Source of the DNA: an uncultured Clostridia bacterium
GTDB taxonomy: Bacteria; Bacillota; Clostridia; Lutisporales; Lutisporaceae
Direction: 5' to 3'
DNA length: 44,905 nucleotides
NCBI GenBank assembly: GCA_937930535.1
Contig: CALGKJ010000045.1
Location: 1-44,905, forward strand
Below the pieces are notes generated by a model. The model searched no databases and was not told where the DNA came from. It saw only the letters and a program-made list of their open reading frames with translations. Each line of letters begins with the position of its first letter. Within the stretch, counting starts at the first letter, position 1. The position numbers and the translations under genes are program-made. Below, piece after piece: positions 1 to 6,510 of this stretch.

Positions 1-1
1 T

Positions 2-577
2 ATAAATGAATTAGACAAAATTGTAAAATCAGCAATAGAGAAGAGTATAGACGTAAACCTTTTACAGGACTTTCTGCCTAATAATAATTGGTCTCGCTAT
101 TTTCAGTCTCATATTGAATCGACTCCACAGCAACTTCAATCATATTGGGAGGAGCTATACGACCTAAGAAATAAAGTAGCACATAATAGAGGCGTTACAA
201 AGAATGACTATGAGAAGATAAGAAAATATTCAGAATTAATTAATACTCTTTCGGAAGCCATAGAAAAAATAGAGGCAGGTTCAATAATTCTATCTGAAGA
301 GCAAAAAGAAGAGATTAAAGTAAACATTGATAATGAATCTTTAATATTATCTTTGCTCAATGACTCTTGTAAATGGCTTAAGGAGCAGAATAAGATTCGA
401 CCTAACTCGTTTATTGGTCTAAGCTATTTTATTAATAAATGTATTGACCGAGGAGTTGAAAAGGATAGGGTTGTAGAAATAATTAACAAGCTTGAGCGCG
501 AAGGTAAGATCAAAGTGTACACACATTACCGATCAAGTTTAGATTATGGAATTACTGCAATACAAGTAGAATTATAA
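2..577 (+). CDS. HEPN-motif protein, 5' truncated by window edge
   Basis: The frame is open from base 2 to the stop at 577, so only the C-terminal 191 residues are present; the start lies outside the window. It carries the hexamer RNKVAH (Arg codon 167-169, His codon 182-184), a match to the R-x4-6-H motif of HEPN domains, within a mostly helical, charged segment. Known HEPN proteins are often RNases in toxin-antitoxin or defence systems, or non-catalytic partners. The last 70 residues (from about 353) look like a separate small helical, possibly winged-helix, domain. No function can be fixed without the N-terminus. A terminator-like hairpin follows the stop. The neighbours (PBECR4-type gene, transposase scrap, intron end, toxin-antitoxin pair) suggest an accessory or defence context; this is inference. 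Confidence 0.6.
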   Translation: MNELDKIVKSAIEKSIDVNLLQDFLPNNNWSRYFQSHIESTPQQLQSYWEELYDLRNKVAHNRGVTKNDYEKIRKYSELINTLSEAIEKIEAGSIILSEEQKEEIKVNIDNESLILSLLNDSCKWLKEQNKIRPNSFIGLSYFINKCIDRGVEKDRVVEIINKLEREGKIKVYTHYRSSLDYGITAIQVEL

Positions 578-588
578 GTTTAGTTTTT

Positions 589-634
589 AAAAACGAGATT
601 TTCTAAAGTTAATATTTTGAGGCTCTCGGTTTTT
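589..634 (+). terminator. Probable terminator after HEPN gene
   Basis: AAAAACGAGA (589-598) pairs with TCTCGGTTTTT (624-634) with one bulge, and the 3' arm ends in a T run. The loop is long (25 nt), so efficiency is uncertain. Confidence 0.5.
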
Positions 635-885
635 GTTTCAAAGTTAGGTTCATAATATTGAAGGGAAAGGTTCAGCTATTTTTTATTTAAAAGTTATATA
701 ATAGAATTATCATATTAATTTATAAATACAAAAAATAGTAATAGTTTTTATGAAAAAAATACATATACTAATATTGCAAGAGCCAAAGCAAATGCTTTGA
801 CACTCAGCGTTTATTGTATTACAATTATATTATAAGGTGATAGGAATACCTATCGAGTGGGCTGACACTTAAAATCTGAAATATT

Positions 886-978
886 TGTCAGACGAATGTG
901 CTGACGGTTGGCGAGCAACGAAAAAACTCGAAAGGTATGTCAGACGAATGTGCTGGCGGTTGGCAGACAACAAAAAAA
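886..978. repeat. Imperfect direct repeat, two ~41-bp units
   Basis: Unit 1 starts at 886 and unit 2 at 938. Both begin TGTCAGACGAATGTGCTG, continue as (A/G)CGGTTGGC, and end in an A-rich run after CAAC. They differ at only a few positions and are separated by about 11 bp. A further partial match (GGGCTGACAC) lies at 859. The repeat ends just before the 986-1030 hairpin. Confidence 0.75.
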
Positions 979-985
979 TCAGCCA

Positions 986-1030
986 TTAAAGGAGAGTAGA
1001 TAGTGCTGCGGTACTGTTACTCTCCTTTAA
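986..1030 (+). promoter_or_regulatory. 13-bp perfect hairpin in the leader of the PBECR4-type gene
   Basis: TTAAAGGAGAGTA (986-998) is perfectly complementary to TACTCTCCTTTAA (1018-1030), with a 19-nt loop. The arm contains an AAGGAG-like stretch, and the real start codon is 15 bp further on. There is no T run after the stem, so it is not a standard terminator. It may control translation or mark an element end. Confidence 0.6.
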
Positions 1031-1044
1031 AATATGGGGGAAAG

Positions 1045-1674
1045 ATGAAAAAAACAGAAATTTTAAAAACAATTCTAAAATCAGCAAAGCTATATTCCGA
1101 AAATTTAGAGAATAAGAATTTAATATTCATATTTAATAACGAGAATAACGAAACGAATTATTTCGAAGTGCTATTTGAGCCAAGACACTTTCATCATCTT
1201 ACAGGCACTAGAATAGTAAATCCAAGTATCAAATCTAAAGTAGAATTCTATAATATGTGTTTAGAAAATAATATAAGTGAAAAGGACTTTGATTTAGCTA
1301 CAGATGGGACAACCTCATTAAAGATGCAAATACTACCTTCTCTAATGAAGCTTCATAGATTAGCGAAAATGGTTGGTGATTATAATAGTCATAAACCTAA
1401 GCTATACACTGAAAAACTGGCAGGAAACATAGTGTGCTGTATGGGTTTTACAAAAGAGGAGAGATTTTATGTGCCTAATACAATTCTAAAAGAAGACATC
1501 AGAGATATAACCCCAAAAGTTAATAAGCTGATAGCAGTATATTCTAAAAAAACAAAGGATATACACTACACTTCTCTTTGCTATCTAGCAAAAGGAATAT
1601 CCATAGATAATATTAAGTTGCCACAGCATATAAACGGAAAAATCGATAATATTAACCTTAAGATTGAGTTTTAA
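1045..1674 (+). CDS. PBECR4-domain protein (putative nuclease-like)
   Basis: The product is 209 residues. The frame is open from GTG 1003, but that codon lies inside the leader hairpin loop; ATG 1045 follows GGGGGAAAG and is preferred. The sequence resembles the PBECR4 family (phage-Barnase-EndoU-ColicinE5/RelE-like), named for predicted nuclease-fold domains in phage and toxin contexts. Family-like segments are FEVLFEPRHFHHLTG near residue 43, a middle stretch with DDGTT-like ATDGTTSLKM, the block KLYTEKLAGNIVCCMGF, and FYVPNTILKEDIRD. The H-x-LTG patch is a candidate active-site region, but catalysis has not been shown for this family as far as I know. It stands alone, without an obvious immunity partner. 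The family call is from memory of the pattern, moderately sure. Confidence 0.65.
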   Translation: MKKTEILKTILKSAKLYSENLENKNLIFIFNNENNETNYFEVLFEPRHFHHLTGTRIVNPSIKSKVEFYNMCLENNISEKDFDLATDGTTSLKMQILPSLMKLHRLAKMVGDYNSHKPKLYTEKLAGNIVCCMGFTKEERFYVPNTILKEDIRDITPKVNKLIAVYSKKTKDIHYTSLCYLAKGISIDNIKLPQHINGKIDNINLKIEF

Positions 1675-1746
1675 CAAATATTTTATACTAATCATAATAA
1701 TTCCACAAAAACTGTTCGAGTTTTTGTGTCTACTATATTGACTTAA

Positions 1747-1911
1747 GTCCAAAGTATAGTTGAGCACCCATTTGGGACAATTAAGCGGCATTTTGGGTAT
1801 ACATATTTCTTAAATAGAGGTCTTCTCTCAGTTAACGCCGAAGGAAGTTTTATTTGCTTTGCCTATAACTTTAAAAGATTAATAAATATATTAGGGACAG
1901 AGAATTGGTAA
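1747..1911 (+). pseudogene. C-terminal remnant of a transposase (IS1182-like)
   Basis: A frame from 1747 to the TAA at 1909-1911 encodes 54 residues and has no start; TAA at 1744 closes it upstream. It contains EHPFGTIKRHFGYTYFLNRG followed by a segment ending FAYNFKRLINILG. This is the typical end of DDE transposases of the IS1182 type: the catalytic Glu lies in (V)EHPFG, followed by a K-R rich helix and a terminal AYN-x-KR helix. Everything upstream of the last helix-rich part is missing, so the element is dead. The IS family is assigned from pattern only. Confidence 0.75.
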
Positions 1912-2024
1912 AGCTATTTCGATAAGAAATAGGTATGCTAATTTCTTATATCCACCTATTAGGTAGCAGACCCTTCAAAAAACATGTTTATTTTACAGGT
2001 ATCTACTGTTTTTTTGTTATTGTT

Positions 2025-2090
2025 GAACAGACTCACGTACGGTGGTGTGAGAGGTCGGGGAAATTATTTAATTTCCCCTCCTACTCGATT
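2025..2090 (+). mobile_element. 3' end of a group II intron (domain V/VI-like remnant)
   Basis: The stretch has ACGTACGGTGGTGTGAGAGG (2035-2054), matching the 3' half of a bacterial group II intron domain V and its linker. It is followed by GGGGAAAT...ATTTCCCC (2057-2077), a domain-VI-like stem, then CTCCTACTCGATT, like an intron 3' end. No reverse transcriptase/maturase gene and no 5' end are in the window, so this is a remnant. Confidence 0.55.
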
Positions 2091-2157
2091 TGCTTATAAA
2101 TTGGGCTGTTGACCACATTTTAACCAATGATAACATATAGTTTTATAGAGAGCTATG

Positions 2158-2198
2158 TAACACAATATATTGATATTGTACATAAATTGTGTTATAAT
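2158..2198 (+). promoter_or_regulatory. Toxin-antitoxin promoter with palindromic operator
   Basis: TTGATA (2170-2175) and TATAAT (2193-2198) are separated by 17 bp. A perfect inverted repeat, TAACACAAT (2158-2166) and ATTGTGTTA (2186-2194), flanks the -35 box and runs into the -10 box. This is where a ribbon-helix-helix antitoxin would bind to repress its own operon; autoregulation is inferred from the family. Confidence 0.75.
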
Positions 2199-2229
2199 GT
2201 ATATAATAATAGCAAAAGGAGTTGTTATA

Positions 2230-2499
2230 ATGGCAAATTCAATAAATGTAAATATTCGTATGGATGAAGAGTTAAAAAAACAGGCAGAACAGCTCTACGC
2301 TGAATTAGGAATGAACATGACTACTGCAATAAATGTATTTGTTCGACAGTGTATTAATTATGGAGGTATTCCATTTGAAATTATTCGTCGAGACGATTTT
2401 TTTAGCGACTACAATCAGCAGATACTAAAAAAATCTATCAGCCAGCTTGAAGCTGGAAAAGGAAAAAAACATGAGTTGATAGAGGCAGCTGATGAATAA
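2230..2499 (+). CDS. RelB/DinJ-family antitoxin
   Basis: The product is 89 residues. ATG 2230 is chosen because AAAGGAG (2215-2221) lies at the right distance; an earlier in-frame ATG has no ribosome site. The N-terminus (NVNIRMDEELKKQAEQLYAE) is a ribbon-helix-helix DNA-binding arm, followed by the LGMNMTTAINVFVRQ helix and the GGIPFEI motif typical of RelB/DinJ antitoxins. The C-terminal third is charged and would wrap the toxin. Its gene overlaps the toxin gene by 8 bp, as expected for translational coupling. The protein should neutralise the YoeB-like toxin and repress the operon through the palindrome at 2158-2194. The RelB/DinJ type of antitoxin with a YoeB/Txe toxin is a slightly mixed pairing but is known. 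Confidence 0.88.
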   Translation: MANSINVNIRMDEELKKQAEQLYAELGMNMTTAINVFVRQCINYGGIPFEIIRRDDFFSDYNQQILKKSISQLEAGKGKKHELIEAADE

Positions 2500-2755
2500 G
2501 ATTTGGTCAGATGAAGCATGGGAAGATTATCTTTACTGGCAGACCCAAGATAAAAAGACACTTAAACGCATCAACCAGCTTATCAAGGATATAGACCGAA
2601 ACTGGTATGAAGGTATTGGTAAACCAGAGCCTTTAGGTGAGAATCTTTCAGGTTTTTGGAGTAGACGCATTGACGATAAGAATAGATTTGTTTATAGAAT
2701 AAGCAATGGCAATATTGAAATTGCTCAATGCAGAACGCATTATAAAGATAAGTAG
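2492..2755 (+). CDS. YoeB/Txe-family mRNA interferase toxin
   Basis: The product is 87 residues, the usual YoeB length. YoeB toxins bind the ribosome and cut mRNA in the A site. The residues reported as catalytic in E. coli YoeB fall at the same numbers here: Glu46, Arg65, His83 and Tyr84, in PEPLG, KNRFVYRI and CRTHY. The N-terminal helix (WSDEAWEDYLYWQ) and the LSGFWSRRID strand are also family-typical. It is translated from ATG 2492 inside the antitoxin gene. The toxin looks intact and probably active. No second copy of the pair is seen in the window. Confidence 0.92.
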   Translation: MNKIWSDEAWEDYLYWQTQDKKTLKRINQLIKDIDRNWYEGIGKPEPLGENLSGFWSRRIDDKNRFVYRISNGNIEIAQCRTHYKDK

Positions 2756-3109
2756 CCTTATATAGCTTGGCAGGATAAAACAACAATTTAATCGTGGACT
2801 ACAGGCTTGACTCTTGTTATCATGCTGCTGTTAAAAACTCTCAACATCTGACTATGCTGGAATTTTTAAAGGACAATTTAAAATTCTATACAACATTAAG
2901 AAGATGATTTCTGTATTGAATAGGAATCATCTTTTAAAATTTCCACTTATTATATGCTACCACATAACTCACAACTAAAATTATATTTGTACAGTAACAG
3001 CAGTAACAAAGGATAATTAAGGCATAGTCAAATTTTTTTGTTAAACATGAACCAATAAGCCCCCGCCTACATATTCTATATAAGTATCATATAAAAGGAG
3101 CGATTGGTT
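2756..3109. other. Intergenic stretch after the toxin gene
   Basis: No convincing gene. A 37-codon open stretch from GTG 2794 lacks a ribosome binding site and is not recognised. A terminator-like hairpin lies at 2901-2937. The rest up to the ribosome site at 3094 is AT-rich with no clear promoter. Confidence 0.4.
2901..2937 (+). terminator. Terminator-like hairpin downstream of the toxin
   Basis: AAGATGATT (2901-2909) pairs with AATCATCTT (2925-2933) and is followed by a mixed T/A run. It could end toxin-antitoxin transcripts, but it is 145 bp past the toxin stop. Confidence 0.5.
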
Positions 3110-3523
3110 ATGGAGCAATTTAACGATAAACAGGATTTTTATGAGTATAGAGGCTATGATGAACAACTGCAAATGGGCGGATACCCATATATGGGTAGTC
3201 CATATCCTTACTACAGAATGGCAGATGCTTACAGGCAATCAAGAGCCAACGGAAACTGGGGCATGGGTGCCATGGATATTGATTGGAATGTATCCTTTAA
3301 TAGTATAAAGGTAGAGGTAAGACTGGCAGGAACTATAATAGCACAGGGAATACTTACACCATCAAATGCAGTGCTGTCCATTGCTGGCAGTGCCGGAGGC
3401 TTTAGCGTAAGGGCGGCTTTGAGAGCAGATTTTACAGCAATGAAGCTTGTATTAAGCGGTAAGCTTTGCGGACCAGTCATTGGCTGTGTAGAGTTCAACA
3501 GCAGGCAGGTAACTGCATGGTAA
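3110..3523 (+). CDS. Conserved-looking hypothetical protein, 137 aa
   Basis: Not recognised. AAAGGAG (3094-3100) fits ATG 3110; a TTG six bases earlier would be too close. The first 50 residues are rich in Tyr, Gly, Pro and Met (for example MGGYPYMGSPYPYY), like a flexible spore-coat or adhesive tail. The remainder is a compact alternating hydrophobic domain starting near NVSFNSIKVEV, with two Cys residues near the end (KLCGPVIGCVEF), ending VTAW. There is no signal peptide and no membrane segment. It has its own terminator and seems monocistronic. A spore-coat role is only a guess from composition. Confidence 0.6.
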   Translation: MEQFNDKQDFYEYRGYDEQLQMGGYPYMGSPYPYYRMADAYRQSRANGNWGMGAMDIDWNVSFNSIKVEVRLAGTIIAQGILTPSNAVLSIAGSAGGFSVRAALRADFTAMKLVLSGKLCGPVIGCVEFNSRQVTAW

Positions 3524-3562
3524 GCATATAATCGTGCCTAGGTAATATGCTGTCTTATCACA

Positions 3563-3603
3563 AAAACAGCTCAGACTTATAGTTTGATGCTGTTTTGTTT
3601 TTT
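3563..3603 (+). terminator. Intrinsic terminator
   Basis: AAAACAGC (3563-3570) pairs with GCTGTTTT (3589-3596), followed by GTTTTTT. It ends the 3110-3523 transcript. Confidence 0.8.
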
Positions 3604-3638
3604 ATTGCAGCTTATAATGTTTTATCAGAATGCTCGCA

Positions 3639-3666
3639 TTGACACTTGTACCAGTTATATAATAAA
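3639..3666 (+). promoter_or_regulatory. Possible promoter before the ArsR-type gene
   Basis: TTGACA at 3639-3644 is followed by TATAAT at 3658-3663, only 13 bp apart, or TAATAA at 3660-3665, 15 bp apart. The -35 is perfect but the spacing is short. The first palindromic repeat copy follows and would lie in the 5' leader. Confidence 0.4.
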
Positions 3667-3682
3667 ATTGCATTGAGTATGT

Positions 3683-3729
3683 TATAGAGAAACAACTTCA
3701 AAATTTAATATTCCAGTTGTTTATCTATA
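3683..3729 (+). repeat. Palindromic repeat, copy A
   Basis: TATAGAGAAACAACT (3683-3697) pairs with AGTTGTTTATCTATA (3715-3729) with one mismatch in 15. The loop begins TCAAAAT. It is one of three copies in the window (others at 4707 and 44438) and lies in the leader of the ArsR-type regulator gene. Confidence 0.85.
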
Positions 3730-3785
3730 TATATCAAAAAACTGTTTTATATATAACATCCAAGATGATGATTGGAGGCACTTAT

Positions 3786-4706
3786 ATGTCTAAAGAGATT
3801 GAGCTTAGCATAGAGAGGCCTGATGAGCTTTATTCCATTGCCAAGGCACTGGCATCCGAGGTAAGAATAGAGATTATCAAGCTGCTTAACTATAACAGTC
3901 TGAATGTAAATGAAATTTCCGAATGTTTAAATATACCTGCTTCTACGGCAGCCGTTAACGTAAAGGTTTTAGAGGAAGCAGGGCTTATTCATACCGAGTT
4001 GCAGCCGGGAGCCCGTGGCTCTATGAAGCTTTGCAGCAGGAAGCGGGATATTATAAGAATGGTACTAAAATCCTACAGCAGCTCTCATGATAATTCACAT
4101 TTTATTAATATGCCCATTGGCAGCTATGTTGATTGCAAGGCAGCTCCAACCTGCGGTCTGGCAAGTGAAAAAGGCTATATTGATACAGAGGATGAACCAA
4201 GGGGCTTTTATAACCCCGGCAGATGGCAGGCACAGTTGATATGGTTTCATAAGGGATATTTGGAATACAGATTTCCCAATACAGTGCTGGAAGGTACAAA
4301 GGCAAAGCTGGTTGAGGTATCCTTGGAGCTATGTTCGGAAGCTCCTAACTATCAGAACGATTGGCCCTCGGATATTACGATGTGGATAAATGGTCATGAC
4401 TGCGGAACATGGACAAGTCCGGGGGATTTTGGGGGAAGAAGGGGCAAACTTAACCCTCCTTGGTGGTCTGATGGATCTACGCAGTTTGGCAAGCTGAAAA
4501 CATGGAGAGTAAACAAAACGGGCGCATATATAGACGAAAAGAAAAGTGCAGAAATAAACGTCAATACACTGGAATTAGAAAAAAATGATTATATAACCGT
4601 TAGAATAGGAATCAAGGAGGATGCTAATAACATAGGGGGTATAAATATATTCGGAGACAAGTTTGGGGACTATTCTCAGCATATTGTAATGAGGTTGGAT
4701 TATTAA
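3786..4706 (+). CDS. ArsR-type HTH regulator with large C-terminal domain
   Basis: The product is 306 residues; ATG 3786 follows TTGGAGGC. Residues about 15-90 form a winged helix of ArsR type: ALASEVRIEIIKLLNYNSLNVNEI, then IPASTAAVNVKVLEEAGLI as recognition helix and wing. The remaining ~200 residues are Trp/Gly/Asp-rich and beta-strand-like (GFYNPGRWQAQLIWFHKGYL, LNPPWWSDGSTQFGKLKTWR), far longer than a metal-sensing ArsR. It resembles the predicted regulators grouped in COG4189 and may bind a carbohydrate there. There are no clustered Cys metal sites typical of ArsR. The gene is directly upstream of and co-oriented with a sugar import and glycosidase operon, so it probably controls it. 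Copies of the palindromic repeat flank it on both sides. Confidence 0.75.
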   Translation: MSKEIELSIERPDELYSIAKALASEVRIEIIKLLNYNSLNVNEISECLNIPASTAAVNVKVLEEAGLIHTELQPGARGSMKLCSRKRDIIRMVLKSYSSSHDNSHFINMPIGSYVDCKAAPTCGLASEKGYIDTEDEPRGFYNPGRWQAQLIWFHKGYLEYRFPNTVLEGTKAKLVEVSLELCSEAPNYQNDWPSDITMWINGHDCGTWTSPGDFGGRRGKLNPPWWSDGSTQFGKLKTWRVNKTGAYIDEKKSAEINVNTLELEKNDYITVRIGIKEDANNIGGINIFGDKFGDYSQHIVMRLDY

Positions 4707-4750
4707 AGAGAAACAACTTCAAAATTAAATTCAGCCAGTTGTTTCTCTAT
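4707..4750 (+). repeat. Palindromic repeat, copy B
   Basis: AGAGAAACAACT (4707-4718) and AGTTGTTTCTCT (4737-4748) form a perfect 12-bp stem with a loop again starting TCAAAAT. It starts one base after the stop of the regulator gene. It could act as its terminator and lies immediately before a strong promoter. Confidence 0.85.
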
Positions 4751-4752
4751 AC

Positions 4753-4781
4753 TTGACACATAAAGCTGTAAGTAATATAAT
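4753..4781 (+). promoter_or_regulatory. Strong sigma-A promoter of the glycan operon
   Basis: Perfect TTGACA (4753-4758) and TATAAT (4776-4781) with the ideal 17-bp spacer. It leaves a leader of about 310 nt before the binding-protein start. Confidence 0.8.
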
Positions 4782-5100
4782 GAAATTGAAATAATGAACA
4801 AAAAACTTGTTTTAAATCAATAATTTTGAATCATATCTATGTTTCATTTTTTTTACGAATTACAACAACATTTTTGTTATAAAACAAAATAGATGTTTGT
4901 TTTGTGTAAATGTGATATTCATAACCTGTTAGATAATTACATGAGTGTGCCTGAAGGCAGTGAATAATAAATGTTTACAAAATTTAGCAATCCGCACTTT
5001 TAACTTTTCATGGTTTTATTATCGTTTATAAGTGACATTAAAGCATAAGATGTCATTTATATAATAAATAAATTATGTACTATTAGGGGAGGGCGAACTT
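4782..5100. promoter_or_regulatory. Long leader of the sugar ABC operon with an operator-like repeat
   Basis: No gene. AAGTGACAT (5030-5038) and ATGTCATTT (5050-5058) form an inverted repeat with one mismatch, next to TATAAT at 5060-5065. It may be the operator of a second promoter close to the start codon. The rest is AT-rich with only weak stems and no recognised riboswitch. The ribosome site AGGGGAGGG lies at 5085-5093. Confidence 0.45.
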
Positions 5101-6381
5101 ATGTACAAAAAAATATCAAAGGTATTGGCACTAATGCTTGTATTTGCATTACTGCTTACAGCAGTGGCGTGTTCAGCTAAGACAGCTACTTCTACAGGAA
5201 ACGATACTTCAACAGAAAACAAAAGCACAAAGGCAGCAAAGGAAATCGAGTTTTGGACAGTTTTCACAGGACCAGACGGCGAAAACATGGTAAAAATGAT
5301 AGACGAGTACAATAAAACAAATCCCAAAATCAAAGTAAAGCACATACCTATTCAAGCAGATGAAATGTATCAGAAAATACCTACAGCAGTTAAGTCAGGT
5401 CAAAACGTTCCAGATTTATCTATAGTTCATGTAGAAAGATTACAAGGCTTTGTTGACAATGATTTATTACAACCATTAAATGAATATATGACTGCTAACG
5501 GAAAAATAAAGGGTGAAAACTATGTTAAAGCAGCATGGGAAAGAGGCGAAATAAACGGCAAGCACTACAGTGTTCCGCTGGACGTTCACTCATTTGTTAC
5601 ATATTATAATAAGGACTTAGTACAAAAATACGGACCAACAGTATTGGATGACGGAGTAATAACCTTTGACGAAGTGAAGCAGGTTGGTGAAGCTGCAAAG
5701 AAGGATAAAGTACTAGGAATGGGCATCACTTGGATGCGTGTTAAATTCCTTTCATGGTATGACCAGCTTGGCGGAGTGCTTTCAGCGGATGGAAACAATC
5801 CAAGCTTTGCAAATGAAAAAGGTGAAAAGGCATTAAATGCAGTAAGAGAATTACATGATGCTGGTATTACTAACCTTGACGGTGAAGACCCAGTTCAAAT
5901 GTTCAGAGCAGGTCAGGTTGTATTCTTACCAGAAGGAATCTGGATGAAAAACTCCTTTGAAACAATTAACACACTTAACTTCGATATGACACACATGATA
6001 ACATTTGACCCTGCAAAAAAATCAAACTGGACTTCTTCTCACCAAATGGTAATGTTTAAGAATAAAAATATGGATGCAGAAAGAGCAGCCGCTATTATGG
6101 ACTTTGTAGCATGGGTTGGCGAAAACTCCCTTGAGTGGGCAAAAGCAGGTCAGGTTCCAGCATCCTTAAAGATAATGGAAAATGCTGAGTTTAAGCAAAT
6201 GAAGCAATCCTTCTTACTACAAGAACCAGATACTTTAAAGATATTTGATTACAAGTATTTCGGATATGCTGTAGAATCCTTAGATAAGATAGTATGGGAA
6301 GTTGCCTTCAGTAGAATGGGAGCAAAAGAGGCACTTGAACAGGCACAGAAGGAAACCATTGATAGAATCAACGCAAAATAA
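5101..6381 (+). CDS. Sugar ABC transporter substrate-binding lipoprotein
   Basis: The product is 426 residues, a normal length for family-1 sugar-binding proteins. It has a lipoprotein signal peptide: Lys-rich start, hydrophobic core LALMLVFALLLTAVAC, and lipobox Cys24. After a Ser/Thr-rich linker the mature domain starts EIEFWTVFTGPDGENMVKMI, the classic first strand and helix of extracytoplasmic sugar-binding proteins. The motif NVPDLSIVHVERL and the later Trp-rich stretches fit the same fold. It should sit on the outer face of the membrane and deliver oligosaccharides to the two permeases downstream. The substrate is probably an arabinose- or galactose-containing oligosaccharide, inferred from the neighbouring GH43 and GH2 genes. 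Confidence 0.92.
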   Translation: MYKKISKVLALMLVFALLLTAVACSAKTATSTGNDTSTENKSTKAAKEIEFWTVFTGPDGENMVKMIDEYNKTNPKIKVKHIPIQADEMYQKIPTAVKSGQNVPDLSIVHVERLQGFVDNDLLQPLNEYMTANGKIKGENYVKAAWERGEINGKHYSVPLDVHSFVTYYNKDLVQKYGPTVLDDGVITFDEVKQVGEAAKKDKVLGMGITWMRVKFLSWYDQLGGVLSADGNNPSFANEKGEKALNAVRELHDAGITNLDGEDPVQMFRAGQVVFLPEGIWMKNSFETINTLNFDMTHMITFDPAKKSNWTSSHQMVMFKNKNMDAERAAAIMDFVAWVGENSLEWAKAGQVPASLKIMENAEFKQMKQSFLLQEPDTLKIFDYKYFGYAVESLDKIVWEVAFSRMGAKEALEQAQKETIDRINAK

Positions 6382-6409
6382 AACTAGATCTATAGAAACT
6401 TACTCACAA

Positions 6410-6492
6410 GCTGTATAAGCGGTACTTCACTCCTTATGCAGCCCCCCTTCTAAAAATTAAATGGAACAGCACTATTGTGTTGTTCCATTTTT
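6410..6492 (+). promoter_or_regulatory. Two intercistronic hairpins between binding protein and permease
   Basis: GCTGTATAAG (6410-6419) pairs with CTTATGCAGC (6433-6442) with one wobble. AAATGGAACA (6459-6468) pairs perfectly with TGTTCCATTT (6481-6490), followed by TT and the next ribosome site. Such hairpins commonly stabilise the binding-protein mRNA and reduce downstream expression; that role is inferred. Confidence 0.65.
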
Positions 6493-6510
6493 AAAAAGAG
6501 GTGTAAAAGT

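Larger units (their letters stand above)
635..1044. other. Structured leader region before the PBECR4-type gene
   Basis: No gene is seen in this stretch. It holds short inverted repeats: CAAAGCA/TGCTTTG at 784-799, GATAGG/CCTATC at 839-854, and CTGACA/TGTCAG at 862-891. These are followed by a tandem repeat and a strong hairpin, listed separately. The density of stems just upstream of one gene suggests a structured RNA leader or the end of a mobile element. No known riboswitch class was recognised. Confidence 0.4.
1675..2157. other. Intergenic stretch with mobile-element scars
   Basis: No intact gene. It contains the C-terminal remnant of a transposase (1747-1911) and, further on, the 3' end of a group II intron (about 2025-2090). 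The two fragments derive from different elements, so this spot has taken at least two insertions that later decayed. Confidence 0.6.

Noticed and set aside
886-978. Possible CRISPR-like repeats
   Set aside because: Only two units, with a short and non-spacer-like gap and mismatches between units; no cas genes in the window.
2794-2907. 37-codon GTG frame after the toxin gene
   Set aside because: No ribosome binding site and no recognisable family; its end overlaps a hairpin.
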